Assembly (NCBI GenBank): GCA_902469555.1
Contig: CABRDB010000091.1
Span: 1 to 25,190, forward strand
Origin: an uncultured Collinsella sp.
Lineage (GTDB): Bacteria; Actinomycetota; Coriobacteriia; Coriobacteriales; Coriobacteriaceae
DNA: 25,190 nucleotides
Direction of reading: 5' to 3'
The translations under genes were made by a program, and so were the position numbers. Shown piece after piece: positions 15,386 to 22,319 of the stretch. Below the pieces are notes generated by a model, which did no database searches, was not told the DNA's origin, and saw only the letters and a list, made by a program, of their open reading frames with translations. The first letter of the stretch is position 1, and each line of letters starts with the position of its first letter.

Positions 15386-15928
15386 TTACCAACCCAAGAG
15401 CGAAAACGCCCCGTCGCAATAGCCAAAATGAAGCACGGCACCGTTGTCGGGTAGTTCTCCCTCGCCAGTCACATACTCAAGAAACTCCTGGCAGGCTGAG
15501 CCGTGGGAAACCGCCAGCACGCAGTCGTGCTGCGGCCTGGCCATGATGCGGGACAGCGCCGCGACCATGCGCGACTGAAGCTGCACTTCCGACTCGCCGC
15601 CAAAGGCCACCGGATAATCGCCCCAGGGCTGCGGCGGCATCTCGCGATTTGATGTACCCTCCAGCGAGCCCAAATGCCACTCGCGCAGGTCATCGACCAG
15701 CTCTATCGAGCGGCCCTCACCAGCAATTAGCTCAGCCGTACGCCGCGCCCGGCCCAACGGGGAGGAATACACATGGTCAAAGGCCACGCCGCACGCCTCA
15801 AACGCCGCGCGCGTCGCCAGCGCCTGCTGACGCCCGCGCGCCGTAAGCGGCGAATCGTGCCAGCCCTGCAAAATGCTCTGCACATTGAGCTCAGTCTGCC
15901 CATGCCGCACCAAATACAGATCGGCCAC
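15386..15928 (-). CDS. Histidine phosphatase family protein (copy B)
   Basis: 180 residues. Motifs as in copy A: LVRHGQT with His9, QGWHDSPLT, YSSPLGRARRTAELI, LREWHLGSLEG and VLAVSHGSACQEFLEYV. It uses a GTG start at 15928. GGGGAGG lies seven bases ahead, and the protein then begins VADLYLVRHG, matching copy A's start. An upstream in-frame ATG at 16009 would translate the 41-bp repeat into protein and is rejected; the ATG at 15930 is out of frame. It is the first gene of the pair. Repeat copy 4 lies only 15 bases upstream of its start, with the ribosome binding site in between, so its promoter must be upstream of or inside the repeat, or it depends on read-through from the nitroreductase gene. 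Confidence 0.92.
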   Translation of the reverse strand: MADLYLVRHGQTELNVQSILQGWHDSPLTARGRQQALATRAAFEACGVAFDHVYSSPLGRARRTAELIAGEGRSIELVDDLREWHLGSLEGTSNREMPPQPWGDYPVAFGGESEVQLQSRMVAALSRIMARPQHDCVLAVSHGSACQEFLEYVTGEGELPDNGAVLHFGYCDGAFSLLGW

Positions 15929-15943
15929 ATGCCCTCCCCTCGT

Positions 15944-15981
15944 ACCACCACAAAGGGGACAGGAGTCTTTGTGGTGATTTT
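15944..15981. repeat. 41-bp palindromic repeat, copy 4, slightly truncated (probable terminator)
   Basis: ACCACCACAAAGGGGACAGG is followed by AGTCTTTGTGGTGATTTT; the first three A of the full element are replaced and the loop-proximal arm has changed (AGTCTTTG for CACCTTTG). It lies 30 bases after the nitroreductase stop on the minus strand and directly upstream of histidine phosphatase copy B. Confidence 0.8.
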
Positions 15982-16011
15982 GCCGCCGGATTGCGCCGCA
16001 ACGACGCACAA

Positions 16012-16683
16012 CTACAGCAGCACGTCGGCAAGCGGACGCTTGGGCACGTGATGCACCTGCGCCCCATCGCGCCAGTAATTGATAGAACCATCCGGGTTGG
16101 AATCGATCGCATCGATGATCTGCGTTTCGGCCGGAACGCCAAACGCCATGATCAGCTTGAGCTCGTATCTGTCGTTATCGAGCCCCATGGCATCGATTGC
16201 GCGGGGCGTAAAGGCCTTGAACATGCAAGCCGCCACCTCGGGCGTTGCGCTGCGCGCGGCGAGCATCATCGTCTGAGCCGCGATGCCCGTGTCGACCTCG
16301 GTGATAGGCGCGGCGGGCTTGCCGGGAACGGCGCGCTCGGCAAGAATCGCGATGTAGCCGGTCGGGCGCTCGCCCTCGGCAGGGCCCGGCCAGTCCTTGA
16401 GCGCGCCGGCCCATGCGAGCTCGTCAAACACACGAGCGCAGTCCTCGGCGTCGCTCACCACATGAAAACGCAGACGCTGAGCATTAGCGCCGCAGGGAGC
16501 CAGGTGCGCCAGCTCTGCCAGCTCAAGCAAAAACTCGCGCGGTACGCGCATGGACTCGTCAAATCGACGGCATGTGCGGGCACGACGGACCAGCGCGTCA
16601 AACGATTCCAGACCGAGCTTTTCGCAACCTTGCTTTGCCATCAACTCCACGCTCGACGGCGCCGCGGGAACAGCTTCGTTCAT
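16012..16683 (-). CDS. Nitroreductase family protein
   Basis: 223 residues of the FMN-dependent nitroreductase fold. The N-terminal RRARTCRRFDE helix matches the family's R-x-S-x-R-x-(F/Y) flavin contact. LAPCGANAQRLRFHVV corresponds to the usual A-P-S-x-x-N-x-Q-P-W-x-F segment, with the family's tryptophan replaced by arginine. Then come DTGIAAQTMMLAA and a C-terminal GVPAETQIIDAI. Members reduce nitro groups, quinones or enones using NAD(P)H; the substrate is unknown. It seems monocistronic, between repeat copy 4 and a divergent region. The ATG at 16683 has only a GGGGG run as a Shine-Dalgarno; an internal ATG 14 codons later has GTGGAG very close, so the start is uncertain. A DtxR/IdeR-like box (16712-16730) lies about 30 bases upstream of the start, which suggests iron-dependent control. 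Confidence 0.87.
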   Translation of the reverse strand: MNEAVPAAPSSVELMAKQGCEKLGLESFDALVRRARTCRRFDESMRVPREFLLELAELAHLAPCGANAQRLRFHVVSDAEDCARVFDELAWAGALKDWPGPAEGERPTGYIAILAERAVPGKPAAPITEVDTGIAAQTMMLAARSATPEVAACMFKAFTPRAIDAMGLDNDRYELKLIMAFGVPAETQIIDAIDSNPDGSINYWRDGAQVHHVPKRPLADVLL

Positions 16684-16711
16684 AGAGACCCCCAATACAA
16701 GGCAATTGTTC

Positions 16712-16730
16712 TTAGGAAAATCTAACCTAA
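16712..16730. promoter_or_regulatory. DtxR/IdeR-like iron box
   Basis: TTAGGAAAATCTAACCTAA is a 19-base dyad with perfect TTAGG/CCTAA ends. By my count it agrees with the actinobacterial DtxR/IdeR consensus (TTAGGTTAGSCTAACCTAA) at 15 of 19 positions. It lies 29 bases before the nitroreductase start and also inside a possible plus-strand promoter (TTGTTC, 16 bases, TAAAAC). The iron-regulator assignment is inference from the consensus. Confidence 0.55.
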
Positions 16731-16945
16731 AACGCAGGCAATAACGAACAGAGCCGCAATGTTCTACACCTGTTGAATAGAAAAACGCGACATGGGGAAC
16801 AACGAGAACAAATCGGGACCTTTGGGTTACACTTCGCCCTCCCCGACCCATACGCCGGTGCCTTTAGGCGATACTTGTTGTAGCAACTGCGACATACGCC
16901 GCAAAAACAACAATGACGGCAAACGCCGCGCGGAAAGGAGACCTC

Positions 16946-17548
16946 ATGGGCATCTTTAAGAACGACGACCAGCAGTCGAATCTGTTTGGATTTGACGAGA
17001 AAAGCATGGCAGGCAAGGCAATCAAGGCCGTGCGCTGGATCTACGCCGTCACGGGCGTCATCGCGCTGCTTGCCGGCATCGCGCTGCTGTTTGCGCCCGC
17101 CAAGTCCCTCGTCTTCCTGACGACCGTCCTGGGCTTCTACTTTGTGATCACGGCTGGCGTCAGGCTGTTCACCGCCATTTTTGAGCCGCTGCTGCCCGCC
17201 GGCTGGCGCGTCACGAGCATCATCTCCAACCTGCTCATCATCCTGGGCGGCGTCATAATCCTGCGCAACCAGGCCTTCTCGACCGCGACGCTCACCACGC
17301 TCGTGGTGGTCGTGGCCGGTTTTGGCTGGATCGTCGAAGGTGTCATGTCCATTCTGGAGTCCGAGCTTTCGTCTAACCGCGCCCTTGCCATCCTGAGCGG
17401 CGCGCTCTCCATCATCGCCGGCATGTTCGTGTTTATCTATCCACTGTGGTCGGCAAAGATGCTCGTCATCTTTAGCGGCGCCGCGCTCCTGGTGTTTGGG
17501 GTGACGCTGATTATTCGCGCTATCCGCTTTGGCAAGCTGGTGCGCTAG
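16946..17548 (+). CDS. HdeD/DUF308 family membrane protein
   Basis: 200 residues with six hydrophobic helices arranged as three repeated pairs, the DUF308 (HdeD) pattern. The first 30 residues are soluble (KNDDQQSNLFGFDEKS), then AVRWIYAVTGVIALLAGIALLF and similar repeats with GGVIILRN and ILSGALSIIAGMFVFIYP. HdeD in enterobacteria is linked to acid resistance, but the family function in Gram-positives is unknown. The ATG at 16946 has AAAGGAG upstream with good spacing; an in-frame ATG at 16913 lacks one. The stop codon is immediately followed by the ATG of the YaiI-family gene, so the two are translationally coupled. It is divergent from the nitroreductase gene with the iron-box-like dyad in the shared 262-base region. 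Confidence 0.85.
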   Translation: MGIFKNDDQQSNLFGFDEKSMAGKAIKAVRWIYAVTGVIALLAGIALLFAPAKSLVFLTTVLGFYFVITAGVRLFTAIFEPLLPAGWRVTSIISNLLIILGGVIILRNQAFSTATLTTLVVVVAGFGWIVEGVMSILESELSSNRALAILSGALSIIAGMFVFIYPLWSAKMLVIFSGAALLVFGVTLIIRAIRFGKLVR

Positions 17549-18031
17549 ATGCCGCGAACGCTGTTTATTGATGCTGACGCCTGCCCGGTCACGCGCGAGT
17601 CGATCGACTGCGCGCGGCGGGCGGGCGTCGCCGTGGTGATTGCCGGCAACAGCACGCAGAACCTGGAGCGGCACATTCGCCGCGACGATCCACGTGATGC
17701 CGAGCACGCGCGACGCGGCTTTTGGGTCACCACGCTCGATGTGAGCGTGGGCGCCGATAGTGCCGACTTTGCCATTGTCGAACGTCTGCAGGCGGGCGAC
17801 GTGGTCGTGACGCAGGACATTGGCCTGGCGAGCATGGTGCTCGGCCGCGATGCCTCCGCCATCGGCGTGCGCGGGCGCGTGTACGACAAGGCGACCATCG
17901 ACACGCAGCTGTTTATTCGTCACGAGGAAAAGAAGGTGCGCCGCGCTGGCGGTCGCACCCGCGGGCCAGCAGCCTTCACCAGCGAAGACCGCGCCCGCTT
18001 TAAGCGCAACCTCACCGAGCTGCTGCGCTAA
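17549..18031 (+). CDS. YaiI/YqxD (UPF0178, DUF188) family protein
   Basis: 160 residues. The signature DADACPV (residues 8-14) opens the protein. It is followed by GNSTQNLERHIRRDD, the VGADSADFAIVERLQAGDVVVTQDIGLASMVL block typical of a PIN-like nuclease fold, and a basic C-terminus (RHEEKKVRRAGGRTRGP). The acidic positions fit a metal-dependent nuclease, but no activity has been firmly established for the family. Its start codon follows the HdeD-type stop without a gap, so it depends on the upstream gene for expression. A rho-independent terminator begins three bases after its stop. Confidence 0.92.
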   Translation: MPRTLFIDADACPVTRESIDCARRAGVAVVIAGNSTQNLERHIRRDDPRDAEHARRGFWVTTLDVSVGADSADFAIVERLQAGDVVVTQDIGLASMVLGRDASAIGVRGRVYDKATIDTQLFIRHEEKKVRRAGGRTRGPAAFTSEDRARFKRNLTELLR

Positions 18032-18033
18032 CC

Positions 18034-18073
18034 AAGGCAGATTTTTGGGACATGCCTAAAACTCTGCCTTTTT
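18034..18073 (+). terminator. Rho-independent terminator after the HdeD-YaiI pair
   Basis: AAGGCAGA (18034-18041) pairs with TCTGCCTT (18063-18070), and the T run continues to 18073. Confidence 0.85.
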
Positions 18074-18114
18074 GTTTTGGACGGTGTGAGCGCTCAGGAT
18101 CCGTGGCTCAACAA

Positions 18115-18187
18115 AAAACGGGCTTCAAAATGCCATGCGTCGCCGCATTGTGCAGACGCCGTGCATGGCTATTTTGAAGCCCGTTTT
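18115..18187 (-). terminator. Long bidirectional terminator with single-base bulge
   Basis: AAAACGGGCTTCAAAAT (18115-18131) pairs with 18171-18187, and GCCATGC (18132-18138) with 18163-18169; one unpaired T (18170) interrupts a 24-bp stem. On the minus strand it lies 11 bases after the exporter stop and ends in T's from the arm. Confidence 0.85.
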
Positions 18188-18198
18188 GTTAGGACTAC

Positions 18199-19293
18199 TT
18201 AGAGGCCAAAGGCAGATAGGACGAGGCCCCAGCCCGCGCCGATGACATACATCATGACCAGGAACACGGCGTTTTCGCGAGCGCTGCGGTTGGTGCGGAA
18301 CAGCACCAGGTAGCCCACGCCGGCGGAAATGAGCGTGCCGGCGAGCATCGGCGCCAGCTGCAGCGCGCCTTCCAAATACAGTTGCGTAATGACCACGCTC
18401 GCCGAGCAGTTGGGGATCAGGCCGACAAGCGCCGAACCCAGGACGGCGAGCGTCTCGTTGCCACGCAGGAACTGCTCGATCGCAGATTCGCCAAAGGTCT
18501 CGAGCACGGCGACCAAAATCAGCGTCACCAGGAAAATGAATACCGATACCTGCACGGTATGCGAGATGGCGCTGCGGATAATCGACAGGACGGGCGCGCC
18601 TTCATGGGAGTGAGAGTGACCATGGCCATGATGGTGTTCATGCTCGCCCTCATGACCGTGATCGTGACCGTACCCATGCCCGTGCTCGTCCTCGTCCTCG
18701 TCGTCATCACAACCGCAATGGTCGCGCTCGCACAGCTCATGGATGTGATCGGCGCTCACGCCCGCCTCGGCCACCTCGTCGATGATGTCACCACCGCTGT
18801 GGTCGTCGTGCGCGCAATTCACGTGGGCCGGGTTGGCCGCGGTTCCCAGCACGGTACGGCGAATCGCCGCATGCGCGCGAGAGTTACGACGCAGGCCGCG
18901 AATGGCGGCGTCCACGATAAAGCCCGTGACTAGCGCGATCAGTGCCTTCGAAGCCAAAAGCATCGCCATGGTCTGCACGGGCACCTGCTCGGCAAGCAAC
19001 AGCGGCAGCATCTCGTCGGAGGTCGAAAGGAACACCGCAACCAGCGTGCCCAGCGTCACGACGCGGCCGGCGTACAGCGTTGCTGCCATGGCCGAAAAGC
19101 CGCACTGCGGCACCATGCCCAGCAACGAGCCAACCACGGGGCCCGCGGCACCGGCGCGCTTGATGGTGCCGTTAACGCTGTCACCCGCGACGTGCTCCAG
19201 GGTCTCGAGGGCCAGATACGTCACCAACAAAAACGGCACCAGCGACAGCGTGTCCTTGCCGGCGTCGAGCAAAATATCTATCAGTAAATCCAT
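18199..19293 (-). CDS. Heavy-metal exporter, putative manganese transporter (ArsP_2/DUF2899 type)
   Basis: 364 residues. Two homologous membrane halves each carry the family motif G-(M/L)-(V/I)-P-(Q/N)-C-x-x-S: MVPQCGFSA around residue 62 and LIPNCSASV around 294. Between them lies a cytoplasmic or surface loop of about 75 residues (155-230) packed with His, Asp and Cys, for example EHGHGYGHDHGHEG, a likely metal reservoir or sensor. The family (10-TM putative metal exporters) is annotated as manganese or arsenic-related; direct evidence is thin. The ATG at 19293 has GAAAGG about 10 bases ahead. A minus-strand promoter with an overlapping dyad (19343-19383) points to metal-responsive repression. 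A strong hairpin terminates it. It is divergent from the exonuclease gene. The substrate metal is not decided by sequence. Confidence 0.83.
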   Translation of the reverse strand: MDLLIDILLDAGKDTLSLVPFLLVTYLALETLEHVAGDSVNGTIKRAGAAGPVVGSLLGMVPQCGFSAMAATLYAGRVVTLGTLVAVFLSTSDEMLPLLLAEQVPVQTMAMLLASKALIALVTGFIVDAAIRGLRRNSRAHAAIRRTVLGTAANPAHVNCAHDDHSGGDIIDEVAEAGVSADHIHELCERDHCGCDDDEDEDEHGHGYGHDHGHEGEHEHHHGHGHSHSHEGAPVLSIIRSAISHTVQVSVFIFLVTLILVAVLETFGESAIEQFLRGNETLAVLGSALVGLIPNCSASVVITQLYLEGALQLAPMLAGTLISAGVGYLVLFRTNRSARENAVFLVMMYVIGAGWGLVLSAFGL

Positions 19294-19342
19294 GACGGAT
19301 GGAACCTTTCGTGTCTTTCGGCAGCATTGTAAAAGTCCTAGC

Positions 19343-19383
19343 GGTCAACTAGGGTATTGTAGTTGACCTAGGCGTGGTGCCAA
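19343..19383 (-). promoter_or_regulatory. Promoter and overlapping operator of the metal exporter
   Basis: On the minus strand TTGGCA (19378-19383), a 16-base spacer and TACAAT (19356-19361) form a good promoter. The -10 is straddled by a perfect inverted repeat, GGTCAACTA (19343-19351) with TAGTTGACC (19360-19368), 8 bases apart, with CCTAG/CTAGG flanks. This geometry fits a repressor site; the regulator is not in the window. Confidence 0.6.
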
Positions 19384-19464
19384 TAGTTGCCCATGGTAAA
19401 CTATCATCTCGCCATAACTCAGTAACCCCGAGCCGCGCGACGCGGCCCGTCCAAGGAGCAGCCT

Positions 19465-20433
19465 ATGAACGTTTCGCAAGCACTTGAATACGAGCGCCAG
19501 CCGTTTATTCCCATGTTTATCTATGGCGATCACGGTGCCATGGAGTCTGAGCGCCAGAAGGGCGAAGAGGCCCTCAAGGTGCTCGAGACCGAGTACTTTA
19601 CCGCCGAGGACGACCCCGGCTTCGACTTTGCCACCGTGCGCGACCTGGCCGACCGCAACCGCGACCTTTGCGACCAGATCGGCGAGGCACGCCTGCGCAA
19701 TGTGACGCCCGCGACGCTCTCGCGCGGCCTGTCCGACGCCGACACCTGCGCCGCCATCGGCAAAATGCAAAAGCGCACCGCCGCGTCGGTCCTGCGCGAA
19801 ATCCGCGGCGACCGCGACGCGCTCGGCGTGGCCTACGCCCGCAAGCCCATCCAGGGCACCGTGCTCGGTGTCGACATCGAGACCACCGGCCGTGCACCCG
19901 AACGCGGTTATATCATCAACGTCGGCTGGGAGATCATGGAACTCACCAGCGACGCCATCCCGCACGACGCCGAGGCGCGCTACTGCGGCCTGCCCGACAT
20001 CTACCGCGGCGAAGATGTGCCGCTGTCGAATATCCACCACATTACCTGGGACGACATCGACGGCAAAACGCCCTTCCGCGAGAACAAGGAGCTGCAAAAG
20101 CAGCTGCTCAAGCTTATGAAGAAGTACCCGTACATGGCGCACAACGCCGCCTTTGAGGACAGCTGGTTCAAGATTCACCTGGACGGTTACGCCGAGGCAC
20201 GCCGCGCGGGTAAGATCATCGTCATCGACTCGCGCCAGATCTGCCGCAGCCTGGACGCCGACGTGCGCTCGCTCCCCCGCGAGTCCGCCCCCGCCGCGCT
20301 CGAGAACTGGGCACGCCGTCGCGGCACCCTCGCGCCCGACGCCAACGAGCAGCATCTGGGTCTGGACGACACCGACCTCATGCTCCGCACGGTGCAGGCC
20401 GAGTTCAACCTCAAGAACCTATTCGCGAAATAG
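19465..20433 (+). CDS. DEDDh 3'-5' exonuclease (RNase T/DnaQ-like)
   Basis: 322 residues. An N-terminal region of about 130 residues of unknown role precedes an exonuclease domain with the five DEDDh residues: Asp137 and Glu139 in VDIETTG, Asp232 in AHNAAFEDSW, and His297 and Asp302 in EQHLGLDDTD. Two metal ions held by these acids cut nucleotides from 3' ends of DNA or RNA. The domain layout differs from the DNA polymerase III epsilon subunit and from oligoribonuclease, so the substrate is open. CAAGGAG precedes the ATG. It is divergent from the metal exporter; promoter elements are not clear beyond the shared operator region. A GC-rich hairpin follows the stop. Confidence 0.9.
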   Translation: MNVSQALEYERQPFIPMFIYGDHGAMESERQKGEEALKVLETEYFTAEDDPGFDFATVRDLADRNRDLCDQIGEARLRNVTPATLSRGLSDADTCAAIGKMQKRTAASVLREIRGDRDALGVAYARKPIQGTVLGVDIETTGRAPERGYIINVGWEIMELTSDAIPHDAEARYCGLPDIYRGEDVPLSNIHHITWDDIDGKTPFRENKELQKQLLKLMKKYPYMAHNAAFEDSWFKIHLDGYAEARRAGKIIVIDSRQICRSLDADVRSLPRESAPAALENWARRRGTLAPDANEQHLGLDDTDLMLRTVQAEFNLKNLFAK

Positions 20434-20465
20434 CAACGCCTGCGACAAACGCTGCTTGTTCACGA

Positions 20466-20501
20466 GCGGCCTCGCAGCGGGAAACACCGCAGCGGGGCCG
20501 C
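20466..20501 (+). terminator. Terminator-like GC hairpin after the exonuclease gene
   Basis: GCGGCCTCGC (20466-20475) pairs with GCGGGGCCGC (20492-20501), and GCGG with CCGC inside, separated by one A/A mismatch, around a GAAACA loop. There is no T tract, so it may act as a 3' stabiliser instead of a full terminator. Confidence 0.55.
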
Positions 20502-20783
20502 CCTACGTTCCACAGATAGATCTGCCATCACAAATTCTGAACCCCCCATTTTGAACGATTTCAACCAATTCCCGACACGTAATTCGTTGTCGGATGGTGA
20601 TGCATCGGTATCAAATGTGCAGCAATTGAGTATTTATATGCCATAGCTAAGCTGCGAAAACTTTTATTTAGGGCATACCAACCCATAATTCCGTCAAGCT
20701 TTTGGACAGCATTTGGTTAGACCTCTAAAACGGCTTTTCCACTCAGCGCCATCAACACGGCATTAGCTGACACGATATATACC
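20502..20783. other. A+T-rich noncoding stretch upstream of the PD-(D/E)XK-like gene
   Basis: Composition shifts visibly to A+T relative to the genes on either side. Contents: a hairpin CCGACA/TGTCGG (about 20573-20594), a degenerate match to the GTGC...GAGTATT motif (20617-20634; the intact copies are at 22005 and 22194), and TATATA at 20776-20781 eight bases or less before the next start codon. No reading frame here looks coding. Confidence 0.5.
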
Positions 20784-21974
20784 ATGAGTATCGTATTGTC
20801 ACATACCACTGCAAAAGCGGTCTACCAGGCCGCGTATTCGGCGTCTGCGAAAGACACCGAGCCCTGTAACCCTGCCGCGATTTACGGATCATGTCCCACC
20901 GGAACGCTCCTTGACGCAGCCGCAGAATGGCTCACCAAACACGATGTTTCCCTCGACGCAAATGATTGCCTCGAGGTAATGGTGTTTGATCGCAGGAATG
21001 CGCGCTATGCACTGAACTGTCAATGCCACGTTTCGTCAAAACGATTCTCGAACTCACGCTTTATAGAGCTCAAAGATGGCATCTTCATTGTTGGCGTTGA
21101 GCTTTGCGCACTTCAGGCCGCCACCTATCTCCCTTTTCGCGAACTGGTGGAGTACTACTTTGAATTGTGCGGCGCTTACTCCCTTGGAACCGGCTCTTCC
21201 ACCTCGTATAACGAGCGTTTCGCGCTCACCTCGACCGAAAGGTTAAAACAGTTCTTTAATTCCATTACCAGATGCGACGGTCTGGCCCTTGCCCGAAAGG
21301 CGATCCAATGTGTGCGCGACGGATGCCGGTCTCCTATGGAAACGGCCTTTGTCATGATGCTAACGCTGCCTAAAAGCGAAGGAGGGTTTGGTATTAAGGG
21401 AATTGAGACCGATTACGAGGTGCAGGTCACCGCTGCCGCAAAGAATCTCACGAGACGCAAAAAGTTCTTTATGGATGCGTATCTAAAAAAATCTCGCACA
21501 GACATTGAATACAACGGGTTTTATCATGACGCGGAAGAAGACCGCGCCATCGATGAGGAGCGCAAGAATGCGCTTGCGTCCATGGGATACGGAATCATCA
21601 CCGTCAGTCGTTATTCCTTTATGCATGCCAGCGCTTTCGTTAGGGTCATGGAGGCGATCCAACGGAAAGAGGGCATACGCCCCTCGCGTCTGCCAAAAGA
21701 CTTTCAAATCATGCAGGAGGACCTGAGACAGTTTGTGCTCAGAAGGTTTATAGAAGAGAAAAAGCGAATTCAGAAGCAGCTTCGCCAGGATTCCGAAGAT
21801 CGTCAACGAATCGACCTCGAAAAAGCAACACTCGAAGGCATCACGCTGGATGACCCGACAATAAATGAAGTTCCGGCAATCGATGACATGCAGACTGTCG
21901 AATCCGACAGCCCATCATTTGCCCAAATAAGCAGCCTCGCGCCCGAGGGCAGAATCTTCGGGGCCGGAAGCTAG
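20784..21974 (+). CDS. PD-(D/E)XK / DUF559-like protein of unknown function
   Basis: 396 residues. The middle resembles a DUF559/Vsr-type nuclease core: SPMETAF (Glu186), a strand with KKFFMDAYL (Asp231), DIEYNGFYH (Glu242, His248), then EEDRAIDEERKNALASMGYGIITVSR, which parallels the 'D-x-x-R-x-x-x-L-x-x-x-G-W-x-V' end of DUF559. The N-terminal 180 residues (LSHTTA start, CLEVMVFDRRNARYAL, VGVELCALQAATYLPFRELVEYYFELCGAYSL) form a second conserved-looking region. A charged helix (308-350) probably makes a coiled coil. I recall similar proteins in many copies in Coriobacteriia, uncharacterised. No Shine-Dalgarno is visible and TATATA lies almost on the ATG, so the mRNA may be leaderless. Base composition is A+T-richer than the neighbours, suggesting transfer. 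No partner gene lies beside it. Nuclease activity is inference. Confidence 0.7.
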   Translation: MSIVLSHTTAKAVYQAAYSASAKDTEPCNPAAIYGSCPTGTLLDAAAEWLTKHDVSLDANDCLEVMVFDRRNARYALNCQCHVSSKRFSNSRFIELKDGIFIVGVELCALQAATYLPFRELVEYYFELCGAYSLGTGSSTSYNERFALTSTERLKQFFNSITRCDGLALARKAIQCVRDGCRSPMETAFVMMLTLPKSEGGFGIKGIETDYEVQVTAAAKNLTRRKKFFMDAYLKKSRTDIEYNGFYHDAEEDRAIDEERKNALASMGYGIITVSRYSFMHASAFVRVMEAIQRKEGIRPSRLPKDFQIMQEDLRQFVLRRFIEEKKRIQKQLRQDSEDRQRIDLEKATLEGITLDDPTINEVPAIDDMQTVESDSPSFAQISSLAPEGRIFGAGS

Positions 21975-22004
21975 ACCGGCTAACAAGGTGGGTACCCTAG
22001 CGAT

Positions 22005-22217
22005 GTGCAAAATTGCGAGTATTCAGCAGGGTCGGCCCTCCAGCACCCACAAGTTAATCCAAATGAGAAACAAAAACGCTATCGAACGAGAACGTTAGGC
22101 AACATTTGAGGAAGACCTTGTCTGTTTACCGCCCTTGGATAACTCTTGAGCGGCTTTATTTGGCCTGGAATAGATTAACGGACCCCCTATAGTTGCAGAA
22201 TACTCCAGTTTTTGCAC
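22005..22217. repeat. 213-bp module bounded by inverted GTGCAAAA-N4-GAGTATTC-N-GCA motifs
   Basis: The left end (22005-22028) and, on the opposite strand, the right end (22194-22217) share GTGCAAAA, four variable bases, GAGTATTC, one variable base and GCA: 19 of 24 positions identical with all four central bases different. The interior is A+T-rich with no supported gene. A weaker copy lies at 20617-20634 on the other side of the PD-(D/E)XK-like gene. Conservation on both sides of a variable core is more like a protein-binding or recombination site than a simple terminator. Confidence 0.65.
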
Positions 22218-22319
22218 GGCGCGGGGGCACCCACCCCGGCATCGGCTATCAAAACCGCTCAGTCCGGAATCTCGTCCACTATTCCCCATCATTTTGTGCG
22301 ACGAATTACCTGAACGTCA
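22218..22319. other. Noncoding stretch ahead of the ArsR promoter
   Basis: A GC-rich patch (about 22218-22240, GGGGGC...CACCCC) could form a small hairpin. Otherwise I see nothing; a minus-strand frame across it has no ribosome binding site. Confidence 0.4.

Noticed and set aside
15929..16009. N-terminal extension of histidine phosphatase copy B
   Set aside because: The extension is a translation of the 41-bp repeat; the GTG at 15928 has a good ribosome site and aligns with copy A.
20502..20783. Antitoxin or partner gene ahead of the PD-(D/E)XK-like gene
   Set aside because: No frame of useful length with a ribosome site exists in this stretch.
22095..22292. 65-codon minus-strand frame across the right end of the 213-bp module
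   Set aside because: No Shine-Dalgarno, low-complexity composition, and it translates the inverted motif itself.
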